From Actinomadura roseirufa (GTDB lineage Bacteria; Actinomycetota; Actinomycetes; Streptosporangiales; Streptosporangiaceae), in NCBI RefSeq assembly GCF_900659635.1, contig NZ_CAACVB010000047.1, forward strand, positions 1 through 40,580: 40,580 nucleotides of DNA, given 5' to 3'. Numbering within the stretch: position 1 is the first letter of the stretch; each line of letters begins with the position of its first letter. The position numbers and the translations under genes were made by a program. Below the pieces are notes generated by a model, which saw nothing but the letters and a program-made list of their open reading frames with translations, did no database searches and had not been told where the DNA came from. Of the stretch, positions 33,892 through 40,580 are shown in pieces.

Positions 33892-35112
33892 ATGCCGACC
33901 ATAGAGCCGACCGCACCCGATCCGATCACCACTGGCCCGAGCACGACTGGCCGGACCGACCGGACCGGGCCCATGTTCGCGCCGCGACCGCCGCGCGCGC
34001 TCGCGGCGGCCTGCTTTCTCAGCAACCTCGACCGTTTCGCGGTCGGGCCGCTTCTGGTGGCGATCGCGGCGACCACGCACACCCGGCTCGGTGCCGCGAC
34101 GATGGTGGCCAGTGGTCACGCGGTCGCCTACGGTCTCGGCCAGCCGGTCTGGGGCGTGCTGTCGGACCGTCTCGGACGCGTGCGCGTCATGACGGTCGCG
34201 CTTCTGGCGGCCGGCGCGGCGGGCCTGGCGTCGGCGTTCGCGCCCACCCTGGCCGCGATCGTCGTGTTGCGCACGCTCACCGGTGCGTTCGCCGGTGCCA
34301 TCGTGCCGACGTCCCTGACCTACCTGGGCGACACCGTGCCGGTGGAGCGGAGGCAGCGCGCGCTCTCGGACCTGATGGCCGCAATGGGGCTGGCGACCGC
34401 GCTCGCGACCCTCTTCGGGGGCGTCGTCGCGCATCTGGTCGGGTGGCGGGTGGTGTTCGCCGTCCCCGCGACGTGCGCGCTGCTGGTCGCGCTCGTGCTG
34501 CACAGGCTTCCCGAACCTCCCCGTGAGGTCGTCCCCATCCGCCCTTGGGAGGTGCTGCGGGAGCGCTGGGCGCTCGTGGTCATGGCGCTGGGATTCCTTG
34601 AAGGGGGACTGTTGCTCGGCGGGATGACGTTCGTCGCCCCGGCCCTTCAGGACGAGGGCGCCGGTGAGGCCCTCGCGGGTGCCGTCGCCGCGTCCTATGG
34701 CATCGGGGTGATGGCCCTGACGCAGGTGGTGAAGCCCGCGTCCACACGCCTGCCCGCGTGGACCCTCGCGGCCATCGGCGGCGCGCTCATGACCACCGGC
34801 CTTTCACTGGTCGCCCTGGACCGGCGTGCCGTCACGGTCGCGATCGCCGGGGTCCTCCTCGGCGGCGGCTGGGCCTTCCTCCACTCGACCCTGCAGACGT
34901 GGGCGACGACCGTGGCACCGCGCGCCCGGGGGACGGGCGTCGCCCTGTTCGTGACCGCGCTGTTCGTCGGCAGCGCCGCCGGGTCCACCGCCGGGGCGCC
35001 ACTGGCGCAGGACGGGCGGTTCGGTGCCCTGTTCGCCGTCGCCGCGGCGCTGGCCGTCCCGCTGACCGTCGCGGCCGCGCTCGCCCGCCGCCGCTACCGT
35101 CCGCCGGGCTGA
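33892..35112 (+). CDS. MFS transporter, 12-TM type
   Basis: 406-aa membrane transporter with about 12 hydrophobic segments. Motif A is GVLSDRLGRVRVM between helices 2 and 3, and a second, weaker copy occupies the middle loop. The N-terminal 35 residues are Thr/Pro-rich and hydrophilic, so the true start may be ATG 33973 (MFAPRPPRALAAACFLSNLDRF). It is likely an exporter of the DHA1 group. Its close spacing to the AlkZ-like gene suggests shared transcription and possibly a joint protective role. It is convergent with pxpC with only 30 bp between. Confidence 0.88.
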   Translation: MPTIEPTAPDPITTGPSTTGRTDRTGPMFAPRPPRALAAACFLSNLDRFAVGPLLVAIAATTHTRLGAATMVASGHAVAYGLGQPVWGVLSDRLGRVRVMTVALLAAGAAGLASAFAPTLAAIVVLRTLTGAFAGAIVPTSLTYLGDTVPVERRQRALSDLMAAMGLATALATLFGGVVAHLVGWRVVFAVPATCALLVALVLHRLPEPPREVVPIRPWEVLRERWALVVMALGFLEGGLLLGGMTFVAPALQDEGAGEALAGAVAASYGIGVMALTQVVKPASTRLPAWTLAAIGGALMTTGLSLVALDRRAVTVAIAGVLLGGGWAFLHSTLQTWATTVAPRARGTGVALFVTALFVGSAAGSTAGAPLAQDGRFGALFAVAAALAVPLTVAAALARRRYRPPG

Positions 35113-35142
35113 CCCCCGCGAGCGCGATCGATATGGGCGCGA

Positions 35143-35994
35143 TCAGTTGAGGCGGAAACGGACCGTCTGCCCCGGCCGTAGCTGGGCGGCGCGGGGGACC
35201 TCGGCCGAGGCGAGGACCCCGATGACGGGGTAGCCGCCCGTCGTCGGGTGATCGGCCAGGAAGACGATGGGCAGCCCGCTGGGCGGGACCTGCACCGCGC
35301 CCGTCACCATCCCCTCGCTGCTCAGTTCGCCCTCCCGGGTACGGGCCAGGGGCGCGCCGTCCAAGCGGATGCCCACCCGGTTGGTCTCCGGCGTCACCGT
35401 GTAGGGGGTGGAGGTGAGGGCGGTGATGGCGTCCGGCCCGAACCAGTCGTCGCGCGGTCCGGGCAGGATCCGCAGGACGGGCGAGGCGGGTAGGGGCGGT
35501 GCCGGGGCGAGGTCCACGGTGATGTCGTCCAGCCCCTCGGTCCCCCCGACGGGCAGCCGGTCACCGGACGTGAGGGCGGCGGGGCCGAGGCCGGACAGCA
35601 CATCGGTGGAGCGGCTTCCGAGCACCCGGCCCACCATGAGCCCGCCCCGCACGGCGAGATAGCTGCGCAGGCCGGACGGCGGCGTGCCGAGCTCGACCGC
35701 GGCGCCGGCGGGGACGTGGCAGGGGGCGTGCGCGCCGGATCCGCGCCCGTCGACGCGCAGGAACGCCGGTGCTCCGGTGACGGCGATCCACGCGGGCGAG
35801 TCGAAACGGAGCGTTGCGCCGCCGAGCGTGAACTCCACGCAGGCCGCGCCCTCCGGATTGCCGACGAGCCGGTTGGCCAGCCGCAGAGCGCGCTCGTCGG
35901 CCGCCCCTGAGCGCGGGACGCCGAGGTGGGCGTGGCCCGGCCTGCCGAGATCCTGCACGGTCGCCAGCGGGCCCGGACGGATGACCTCGATCAC
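35143..35994 (-). CDS. pxpC: 5-oxoprolinase subunit C (KipA/biotin-dependent carboxyltransferase-like)
   Basis: 283-aa subunit of the prokaryotic ATP-dependent 5-oxoprolinase, which reopens pyroglutamate to glutamate. Family motifs: IEVIRPGPLATVQDLGRPGHAHLGVP at the N-terminus, RSYLAVRGG, and the C-terminal SSEGMVTGAVQVPPSGLPI and DHPTTGGYPVIGVL blocks. GTG 35994 is the family-typical start and overlaps the pxpB stop (GTGA), showing translational coupling. It is the last gene of the pxpABC operon. Known formerly as KipA/YbgK. Confidence 0.94.
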   Translation of the reverse strand: MIEVIRPGPLATVQDLGRPGHAHLGVPRSGAADERALRLANRLVGNPEGAACVEFTLGGATLRFDSPAWIAVTGAPAFLRVDGRGSGAHAPCHVPAGAAVELGTPPSGLRSYLAVRGGLMVGRVLGSRSTDVLSGLGPAALTSGDRLPVGGTEGLDDITVDLAPAPPLPASPVLRILPGPRDDWFGPDAITALTSTPYTVTPETNRVGIRLDGAPLARTREGELSSEGMVTGAVQVPPSGLPIVFLADHPTTGGYPVIGVLASAEVPRAAQLRPGQTVRFRLN

Positions 35995-36605
35995 GGGGCG
36001 GCCTCCGGCACGAACCGGACGCGCGTCCCCGGCCGGAGGAGGGACGGGGGATCCCGCGTGACGTCCCACAGCACCCGCTCGCTGCGGCCGAGCAGCCGCC
36101 ACCCGCCCGGCGACGGCGACGGGTAGACGGCCGCGTAGGGACCCGCGATGGCCACCGAGCCCGCCGGGACCGCCGTGCGCGGCGACGCGCGGCGCGGTAC
36201 CCGCAGGGCGGGGTCGAGCCCCGTCAGGTAGCCGAAACCGGGGGAGAAGCCCAGGTAGGCGACCGTGTAGGAGGCGGAGCAGTGGCGGCGTACGACCTCC
36301 TCGCGCCCCAGGCCGGTGAGCGCCGCCACCTCGCCGAGGTCCTCGCCGTCGTACACGACGGGAATCTCCACCGGTTCCGCGTCCGGCCCGGTGCCCGGAG
36401 GCGGCGGCAGATCCGGAAGGCGGGCGGCGAGCCGGTCGAGGTCGGCGGACGGCTCGGTCACCACGAGCACGGTCCGCTCGCCCGGGACGACGTCCACGAC
36501 CCCCGGCAGCCGGGCCGCCCGGATCGCCGCGTCCAGGCGGTGGGCGTCCGTGAGGCCGCCGGTCTCCACGAGCAGCGCCGCGTCACCGGCCCGCAGGATC
36601 CTCAC
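35991..36605 (-). CDS. pxpB: 5-oxoprolinase subunit B (KipI/YbgJ)
   Basis: 204-aa AHS1-domain subunit. Visible motifs: MRILRAGDAALLVETG, EIPVVYDGEDLGEVAALTGL, the signature VAYLGFSPGFGYLTGLDPAL, VPAGSVAIAGPYAAVYP, and GGWRLLGRSER. Together with PxpC it phosphorylates and transfers 5-oxoproline in the oxoprolinase complex. It overlaps pxpA by 4 nt (ATGA) and pxpC by 4 nt. Confidence 0.95.
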   Translation of the reverse strand: MRILRAGDAALLVETGGLTDAHRLDAAIRAARLPGVVDVVPGERTVLVVTEPSADLDRLAARLPDLPPPPGTGPDAEPVEIPVVYDGEDLGEVAALTGLGREEVVRRHCSASYTVAYLGFSPGFGYLTGLDPALRVPRRASPRTAVPAGSVAIAGPYAAVYPSPSPGGWRLLGRSERVLWDVTRDPPSLLRPGTRVRFVPEAAP

Positions 36606-37354
36606 GCGAACGGCTCCAGCCCCACACCCGCGCCTGACAGCGCGGAGCGGACGGCCCGTGCCAGCGCCACGGCCCCCGGGGTGTCACCGTGCACGCACAT
36701 GGAGCGGGCCTGGAGCGGCACCTCCGTGCCGTCCACCGCGACGACCGTGCCTTCCACGGCCATCCGCACCGCCCGTTCCACGACGACCTCGCTGTCGTGG
36801 ACGACGGCTCCGGGTTCACGGCGCGACACCAGCGCGCCCGAGGCCGTGTACGCCCTGTCGGCGAAGCATTCGGCGACCACGGTCAACCCGGCGGCGGCGT
36901 CGTGGACGGCTGAGCCCGGCAGGGTGAGCAGCGGCAGAGACGGATCGTAGGCGCGCACCGCGTCCCCCACGGCCCGAGCTTGAACAGGGTCACGAGCGAC
37001 CCTGTTGTAGAGCGCACCATGCGGTTTCACGTAGGCGACACGTCCGCCTTCGGCGCGCGCGATGCCGTCCAGGGCCGCGAGCTGGTAGAGGATCTCGGCC
37101 TCCAGTTCGGGGGCGGCGACGTCCATCTCCCGGCGGCCGAAACCGGCGAGGTCGCGGTAGGACACCTGAGCGCCGATCGTCACCCCGCGCTCGACCGCCG
37201 CGGCGCACACCCGCCGCATGATCAGCGGATCGCCCGCGTGGAAGCCGCACGCCACGTTCGCGCTCGTGATCACCTCGAGCAGCGCGAGGTCGTCGCCCAG
37301 CTCCCATATGCCGAACCCCTCGCCCAGGTCGGCGTTGATGTCGATGACCGCCAT
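36602..37354 (-). CDS. pxpA: 5-oxoprolinase subunit A (LamB/YcsF family)
   Basis: 250-aa subunit. Motifs: DINADLGEGFGIW with the invariant acidic residues, SANVACGFHAGDPLIM, GAQVSYRDLAGFGRR, VKPHGALYN, and SMCVHGDTPGAV near the C-terminus. It is the first gene of pxpABC. ATG 37354 directly precedes the conserved start; only a weak GGGA lies upstream and a TTG (37360) is the alternative, so the transcript may be leaderless or nearly so. The operon clears spontaneously formed 5-oxoproline. Confidence 0.95.
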   Translation of the reverse strand: MAVIDINADLGEGFGIWELGDDLALLEVITSANVACGFHAGDPLIMRRVCAAAVERGVTIGAQVSYRDLAGFGRREMDVAAPELEAEILYQLAALDGIARAEGGRVAYVKPHGALYNRVARDPVQARAVGDAVRAYDPSLPLLTLPGSAVHDAAAGLTVVAECFADRAYTASGALVSRREPGAVVHDSEVVVERAVRMAVEGTVVAVDGTEVPLQARSMCVHGDTPGAVALARAVRSALSGAGVGLEPFA

Positions 37355-37407
37355 TCCCAAGAACTATCACCGCTCGCCGCGCGCGCTCTGCGCGGGGCAG
37401 GAGCGTC

Positions 37408-37776
37408 TCAGACGGCTTTCTCCCTGAGGGCGTCGACCTCGCCGCGCGGAGCCCAGGCCTGATACACACCCCGGTCGAACGGCTTGAGCCCGAGGCGCTC
37501 GGCCACCGGCGCCCTGCCCCCGGTGTACTCCACCCAAAGCCAGTCCTCATGCTCGCCGAGCACCAGGAACGGCTCGCCCTGCCAGGTGCAGTACGTGCTC
37601 ACGTACACCAGCCGGTCGACCTGTGACCGCGGCACCACCTGGACGTACCGGTCGTGCGCGACCCGGTGGAACCCGTCGGCCTCCTGCGCCAGGTACAGCC
37701 GGACGCGCTCGCCGTCCGGGCTGGCCTCGTACTCCGTGCCCCGCCACCCGGCGTAGAAGCCGTGCCTGATGCTCAT
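37408..37776 (-). CDS. Small protein of unknown function in the SseB/TY-Chap operon
   Basis: 122 aa, soluble, no signal peptide or membrane segment. Visible pattern: HGFYAGWRGTEYEASPDGE, RYVQVVPRSQVDRLVYV, and GEPFLVLGEHEDWLWVEYTGG. It looks like a beta-rich single domain, and Trp/Tyr are frequent. I recall related unnamed proteins in Streptomyces but no function. Its ATG overlaps the TY-Chap stop (ATGA), with GGAGGGCGGG just upstream, so it is translationally coupled to that gene. An immunity or chaperone partner role would fit the context but is only a guess. Confidence 0.8.
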   Translation of the reverse strand: MSIRHGFYAGWRGTEYEASPDGERVRLYLAQEADGFHRVAHDRYVQVVPRSQVDRLVYVSTYCTWQGEPFLVLGEHEDWLWVEYTGGRAPVAERLGLKPFDRGVYQAWAPRGEVDALREKAV

Positions 37777-39143
37777 TCCCGCCCTCCCGGCAGCCGCACG
37801 AGCCACCTGCGCAGATCGGCGTCGTACTCGGCCACGAGCGACGCCCCGCCGTCCCCGGCGAGCCGGCGCAGCTCCGCCCCGTGCGGCAGCCGCTGGCTCT
37901 CGATCCTGAACTCCGGAACCGGGACGCCCTCGCCCGGCGCCTCCTCCACCTCGGAGGGCGGCGCCGTCTCGGCCATCTCGTCCTCCCGACGCCGGAACAG
38001 CGGCGGCTTCACGGCGGGCCAGCGGACCACGAAGACCTGCTCGTCCGCCTCGGTGAACGGCGAACCCTCGGACACCAGCCCGAGCGCCCTGAGCAGGGCT
38101 GCGGGCGTGGTCAGGTTCCGCACGTCCTCCAGCCGGTGGACGAATCCGGCGACGAGCCCGTAACCGCCCTTGAGGTAGTCGTCGACGTGACCGGCCTGGA
38201 TCACCTTCTGCATGATCACATCCTGGGGCGGGCCGGCCCCGGCGGCCGGGCCCGGCGCTTCGGCCGCCCGCGCGAGCGGCTGAGGCGCCGCAGGACGGCC
38301 TTCCGGGCGTCCGGGGTCCCCGTGGGAGTCGCCCGTCCCGCCGGGCCGCTGAGCGGGCGGCGACGGCCGCGCGTGCCGGGGTGATCGGCCGGGCCCGCCC
38401 TGCGGCGGGCCCGGGGCGGCGTAACGGCCGCCGAGGGAGGGAGCCTCGACCGGGGGTGAAGTACCGGGTGGCGAAGGGCGGGCGGGCGCGCGCGGCGGGG
38501 CGAGGCGCCGGGGCCGCGAACCGGCGACGCGCACGTCAGCCGGGTCGGGCGCGCCAGAAGGGACGGACGGGGCGGCGGGCGCCGGCCGCGTCCCGCCCAT
38601 CGGCGCGGCGGACGGGGCGTCCGGCTCCGGGATCGCCGGAGGGATGCCGAGGCCGGGCAGTTTGAGGAGCGTCGCACCACCCCCGGAACGGCCCGCCCGG
38701 TACACGAGCTCCAGCGGAGAGCCGGCACCGTAGACGTCGCGGAGCGTGCCGACCATCAGCCCCGCGAGCAGGGCGCAGGACTCCAGACGCTGCGCGGGGG
38801 CGCGCCGGCCGCGTTCGCGGTGGGTGTAACGCTGCCACCAGTTGTGCCGCTCGTCCTCTGGCGGTTCCCAGCCCAGAACCCTGAGCCGCCGCTCCTGAGC
38901 CGGTGCCAGGGGACGGGGCAGGCACGCGCTACCCGCCGCCTCCGCGTGGAGGACCCCGGCGGAGCGCATGGCCTGGACATAGGGCCCATCCGCCGCTTGG
39001 ACGACGAGGGAGGACTTGACGGGCAGCCGCGAGAGTTCCAGGGTGAGCCGCTTGCCGAAGTCGATCCAGTCCAAACCGGGTTCACTCTCACAGCCGGGGG
39101 CGGCGGGCTTGCCGTACTCGACGGTAGCCGAACGCTCCGTCAC
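37773..39143 (-). CDS. TY-Chap-like domain protein
   Basis: 456-aa protein. The N-terminal domain (about 22-150: WIDFGKRLTLELSRLP, then GPYVQAMRSAG, then RLRVLGWEPPEDERHNWWQRY) resembles the TY-Chap family, predicted peptide-binding chaperones related to YbjN, CesT and YopN and often linked to SseB and secreted toxins. Residues about 165-300 are a long Pro/Ala/Gly/Arg-rich linker. The C-terminal region (about 305-456) has HVDDYLKGGYGLVAGFVHRL and EQVFVVRWPAVKPPLF, a block I recall from SseB-linked actinobacterial proteins but cannot name. The GTG start overlaps the upstream SseB gene stop. The TY-Chap label is by recollection of the family pattern. Confidence 0.6.
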   Translation of the reverse strand: MTERSATVEYGKPAAPGCESEPGLDWIDFGKRLTLELSRLPVKSSLVVQAADGPYVQAMRSAGVLHAEAAGSACLPRPLAPAQERRLRVLGWEPPEDERHNWWQRYTHRERGRRAPAQRLESCALLAGLMVGTLRDVYGAGSPLELVYRAGRSGGGATLLKLPGLGIPPAIPEPDAPSAAPMGGTRPAPAAPSVPSGAPDPADVRVAGSRPRRLAPPRAPARPSPPGTSPPVEAPSLGGRYAAPGPPQGGPGRSPRHARPSPPAQRPGGTGDSHGDPGRPEGRPAAPQPLARAAEAPGPAAGAGPPQDVIMQKVIQAGHVDDYLKGGYGLVAGFVHRLEDVRNLTTPAALLRALGLVSEGSPFTEADEQVFVVRWPAVKPPLFRRREDEMAETAPPSEVEEAPGEGVPVPEFRIESQRLPHGAELRRLAGDGGASLVAEYDADLRRWLVRLPGGRE

Positions 39144-40563
39144 TCGCCCCGGGAAGCCGGGCCGGTGTCCGTCCCGATCGGAGTCCAGACGCCGCTGACG
39201 GCGTCGTACACGGCCAGGGGCGTCTCCTCACCGTCGCCGGTCGACTGATAGAGCCGGGTGCCGTGCGGAGGCTGGAGAGGAATGGCGCCGGTGTGTTCGC
39301 GGGCGGTCGTGTCTCCGGTGGGGGCGCCGAGCGGAGCCGCCGCGACCTCCGGTTCTCGCACGGGCACGAGCGGATGAGCCTGTGCCGGAGACGGATCCTG
39401 TTCCGGCGGAGCGGTCCCGCCCGACGGTCCCGCGTGCTCGGGGGCCCGGGGCGGCCGAGTCCGTTCCGAGGACGGAGGCTGGGCGGGCGGTGCCTGCTCG
39501 GGGGGCTCCGCGATGGGCAGGGGCTCTGCCGCGGGCAGTGGCTGTGGTGAGGGGCTCGCCTGGGCAGGAGGCGGGACCTGCACGGGAGGCGCCTGTGCCG
39601 GCGGCCCAGGCTGCTCTGCGGGCGGCTCCTGCGCGGGTCGGCCGTGCGCCGGAGGCCGAGCCTGCGAAGGAGGGTGGGCCTGTGACGGAGGCTGAGCCGC
39701 TCCCGGAGGCTCGGCCTGAGACGGAGGCAGAGGCTGTTCCTGGGGCGGAGCATGTTCGGCCGGCTGGGGCTGAACGGGCTCGGGCGGGATGGGAACACCG
39801 CGCCCGGGCGTCACACCTCCGGACTCCAGGGCGGCCTGGAGGTCGGCCACGGTGTAGGAGTCGATGGCCGTGTGAGCGTCGTCGCTGTAGGGCGCGCCGT
39901 TGCTGGCGGCCCGGGAGCCGTTCGCCGAGGGGAGAGAACCTCCGGCGACGGGATTGGGGCCGGATAGCGCGTTGGGATCGACCGCGCCGTAGGGATTGGA
40001 CACGTCCGGCTCCGGGGCGGGAGTGGCGCGCTGGGAGCCGCCCAGGCGGGCGATGGCCGAGGCGTCCAGATGCACCTCGCTCGGCAGGCCGGGGTTGATG
40101 GCGAGCTGCCATTCGGGGTCGGGCCACCCCGCGGCGAGCGATGCAAACGAGGTGCGCCGGTAGAGGCCGGGGTGCTGGTCCCCGGCGCGGGCGAGCGTGC
40201 CCGGGGAGGTGAACACGGTGACGTAGATGCCGGAGCCGATGGTGATGGTCGGCAGCTCCGCGCGGTCAGGGTCCTCTACTGCGGGGCCCGTCGCGGGCAG
40301 GACGAGATCGGCGCTCTCCAGCAGGCTGAAGTACGTGGTGTGGTCGCCGCGCTCCTTCGCCTCGGCGAGGCGGGGCTCCAGCAGGTCGGCCTGCGTGGCG
40401 GGCGGGCCGCCCGCCGGCATCGAAGGCGGCCCGGACGGTGGTACGGACGGCGGCCCGGTGGGGGGCGCGGTGGGGGGCACGGAAGGCGGGACGGACGGGG
40501 GCGGCGTCCCGACCGGCGGCGGGCCGGTGACCGGCGCGCCGGGCACGGCGGGCCCCGGAACGG
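39140..40563 (-). CDS. SseB-domain protein with long proline-rich tail, 5'-truncated
   Basis: At least 468 aa. A Pro/Gly-rich N-terminus is followed by an SseB-type N-terminal domain (about 50-165: LLEPRLAEAKERGDHTTYFSLLESADLVLPATG ... YVTVFTSPGTL ... WQLAINPGLPSEVHLDASAIARL). SseB was named for enhanced serine sensitivity in E. coli; in actinobacteria the domain occurs in many proteins near secretion or toxin genes. Residues about 240-400 are a PPSQA/PPAQ-type low-complexity tail. The C-terminus ends with LYQSTGDGEETPLAVYDAVSGVW. The frame remains open to the right edge; GTG 40546 is a possible but unproven start, and the contig ends in adapter. It heads a three-gene overlapping operon. Confidence 0.7.
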
Positions 40564-40580
40564 AGATCGGAAGAGCACAC
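40564..40580. other. Illumina TruSeq adapter remnant at contig end
   Basis: The last 17 bases, AGATCGGAAGAGCACAC, are identical to the first 17 bases of the Illumina TruSeq adapter and do not resemble the surrounding GC-rich sequence. They are untrimmed adapter, not genome. True genomic sequence ends at about 40563. Confidence 0.93.

Overview
The window is a GC-rich actinobacterial chromosome segment. Genes are densely packed with mostly G/C third codon positions. Several gene sets are typical of filamentous actinomycetes: lexA beside a LysM gene and nrdR-nrdJ, a 10-methylstearate (tuberculostearate) pair, an AA10 lytic polysaccharide monooxygenase, and many GntR/LysR/TetR regulators. Thermomonosporaceae (Actinomadura-like) would fit, because 10-methyl C18:0 is one of their typical lipids, but the family assignment is inference. 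I saw no rRNA, tRNA, insertion sequence, phage module or CRISPR array. Most genes are ordinary chromosomal genes, not an island.

Left part (1-13 kb): a secreted NodB-type deacetylase, possibly cut at the window edge; a DUF1707/DUF4870-type membrane protein; the two-gene FAD-oxidoreductase/methyltransferase pair for methyl-branched fatty acids; a lipoprotein; a doubtful ORF with an acidic minisatellite; a fatty-acyl-CoA ligase; the copper monooxygenase; a zinc-ribbon/TerB-like protein; and leuS. leuS is preceded by what looks like a complete leucine leader-peptide attenuator (MPRLLLD, a pause hairpin and a terminator hairpin).

Middle (12-30 kb): lexA diverges from a LysM gene across one good and one weak SOS box, followed by nrdR-nrdJ (class II, B12-dependent ribonucleotide reductase). 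Next are GntR-OsmC-LysR, a pirin divergent from a fused lipoate ligase-like protein, an MFS pump divergent from a TetR regulator with four operator half-sites between them, a double TerD protein with a proline-rich linker, an iodotyrosine-deiodinase-like nitroreductase, an endonuclease III-like protein, rnhB, and a DesK/DesR-like two-component system. Upstream of that system lies what looks like the decayed N-terminus of an ABC-transporter ATPase, with an inverted repeat still in front of it.

Right part (30-40.6 kb): a membrane-anchored tandem AAA+ (CbxX/EccA-like) protein, an AlkZ-like DNA glycosylase next to an MFS exporter, the 5-oxoprolinase operon pxpABC with 4-nt overlaps, and a tightly overlapping three-gene operon (SseB-domain protein, TY-Chap-like protein, small unknown protein). 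That operon runs off the right end. The last 17 bases match the start of an Illumina TruSeq adapter, so the right edge is an assembly artefact.

No wholly new system is proven here. The best candidates for follow-up are the leuS attenuator, the ABC-ATPase relic with its retained operator, the SseB/TY-Chap operon, the deiodinase-like flavoprotein, and the TTA-containing SOS gene.
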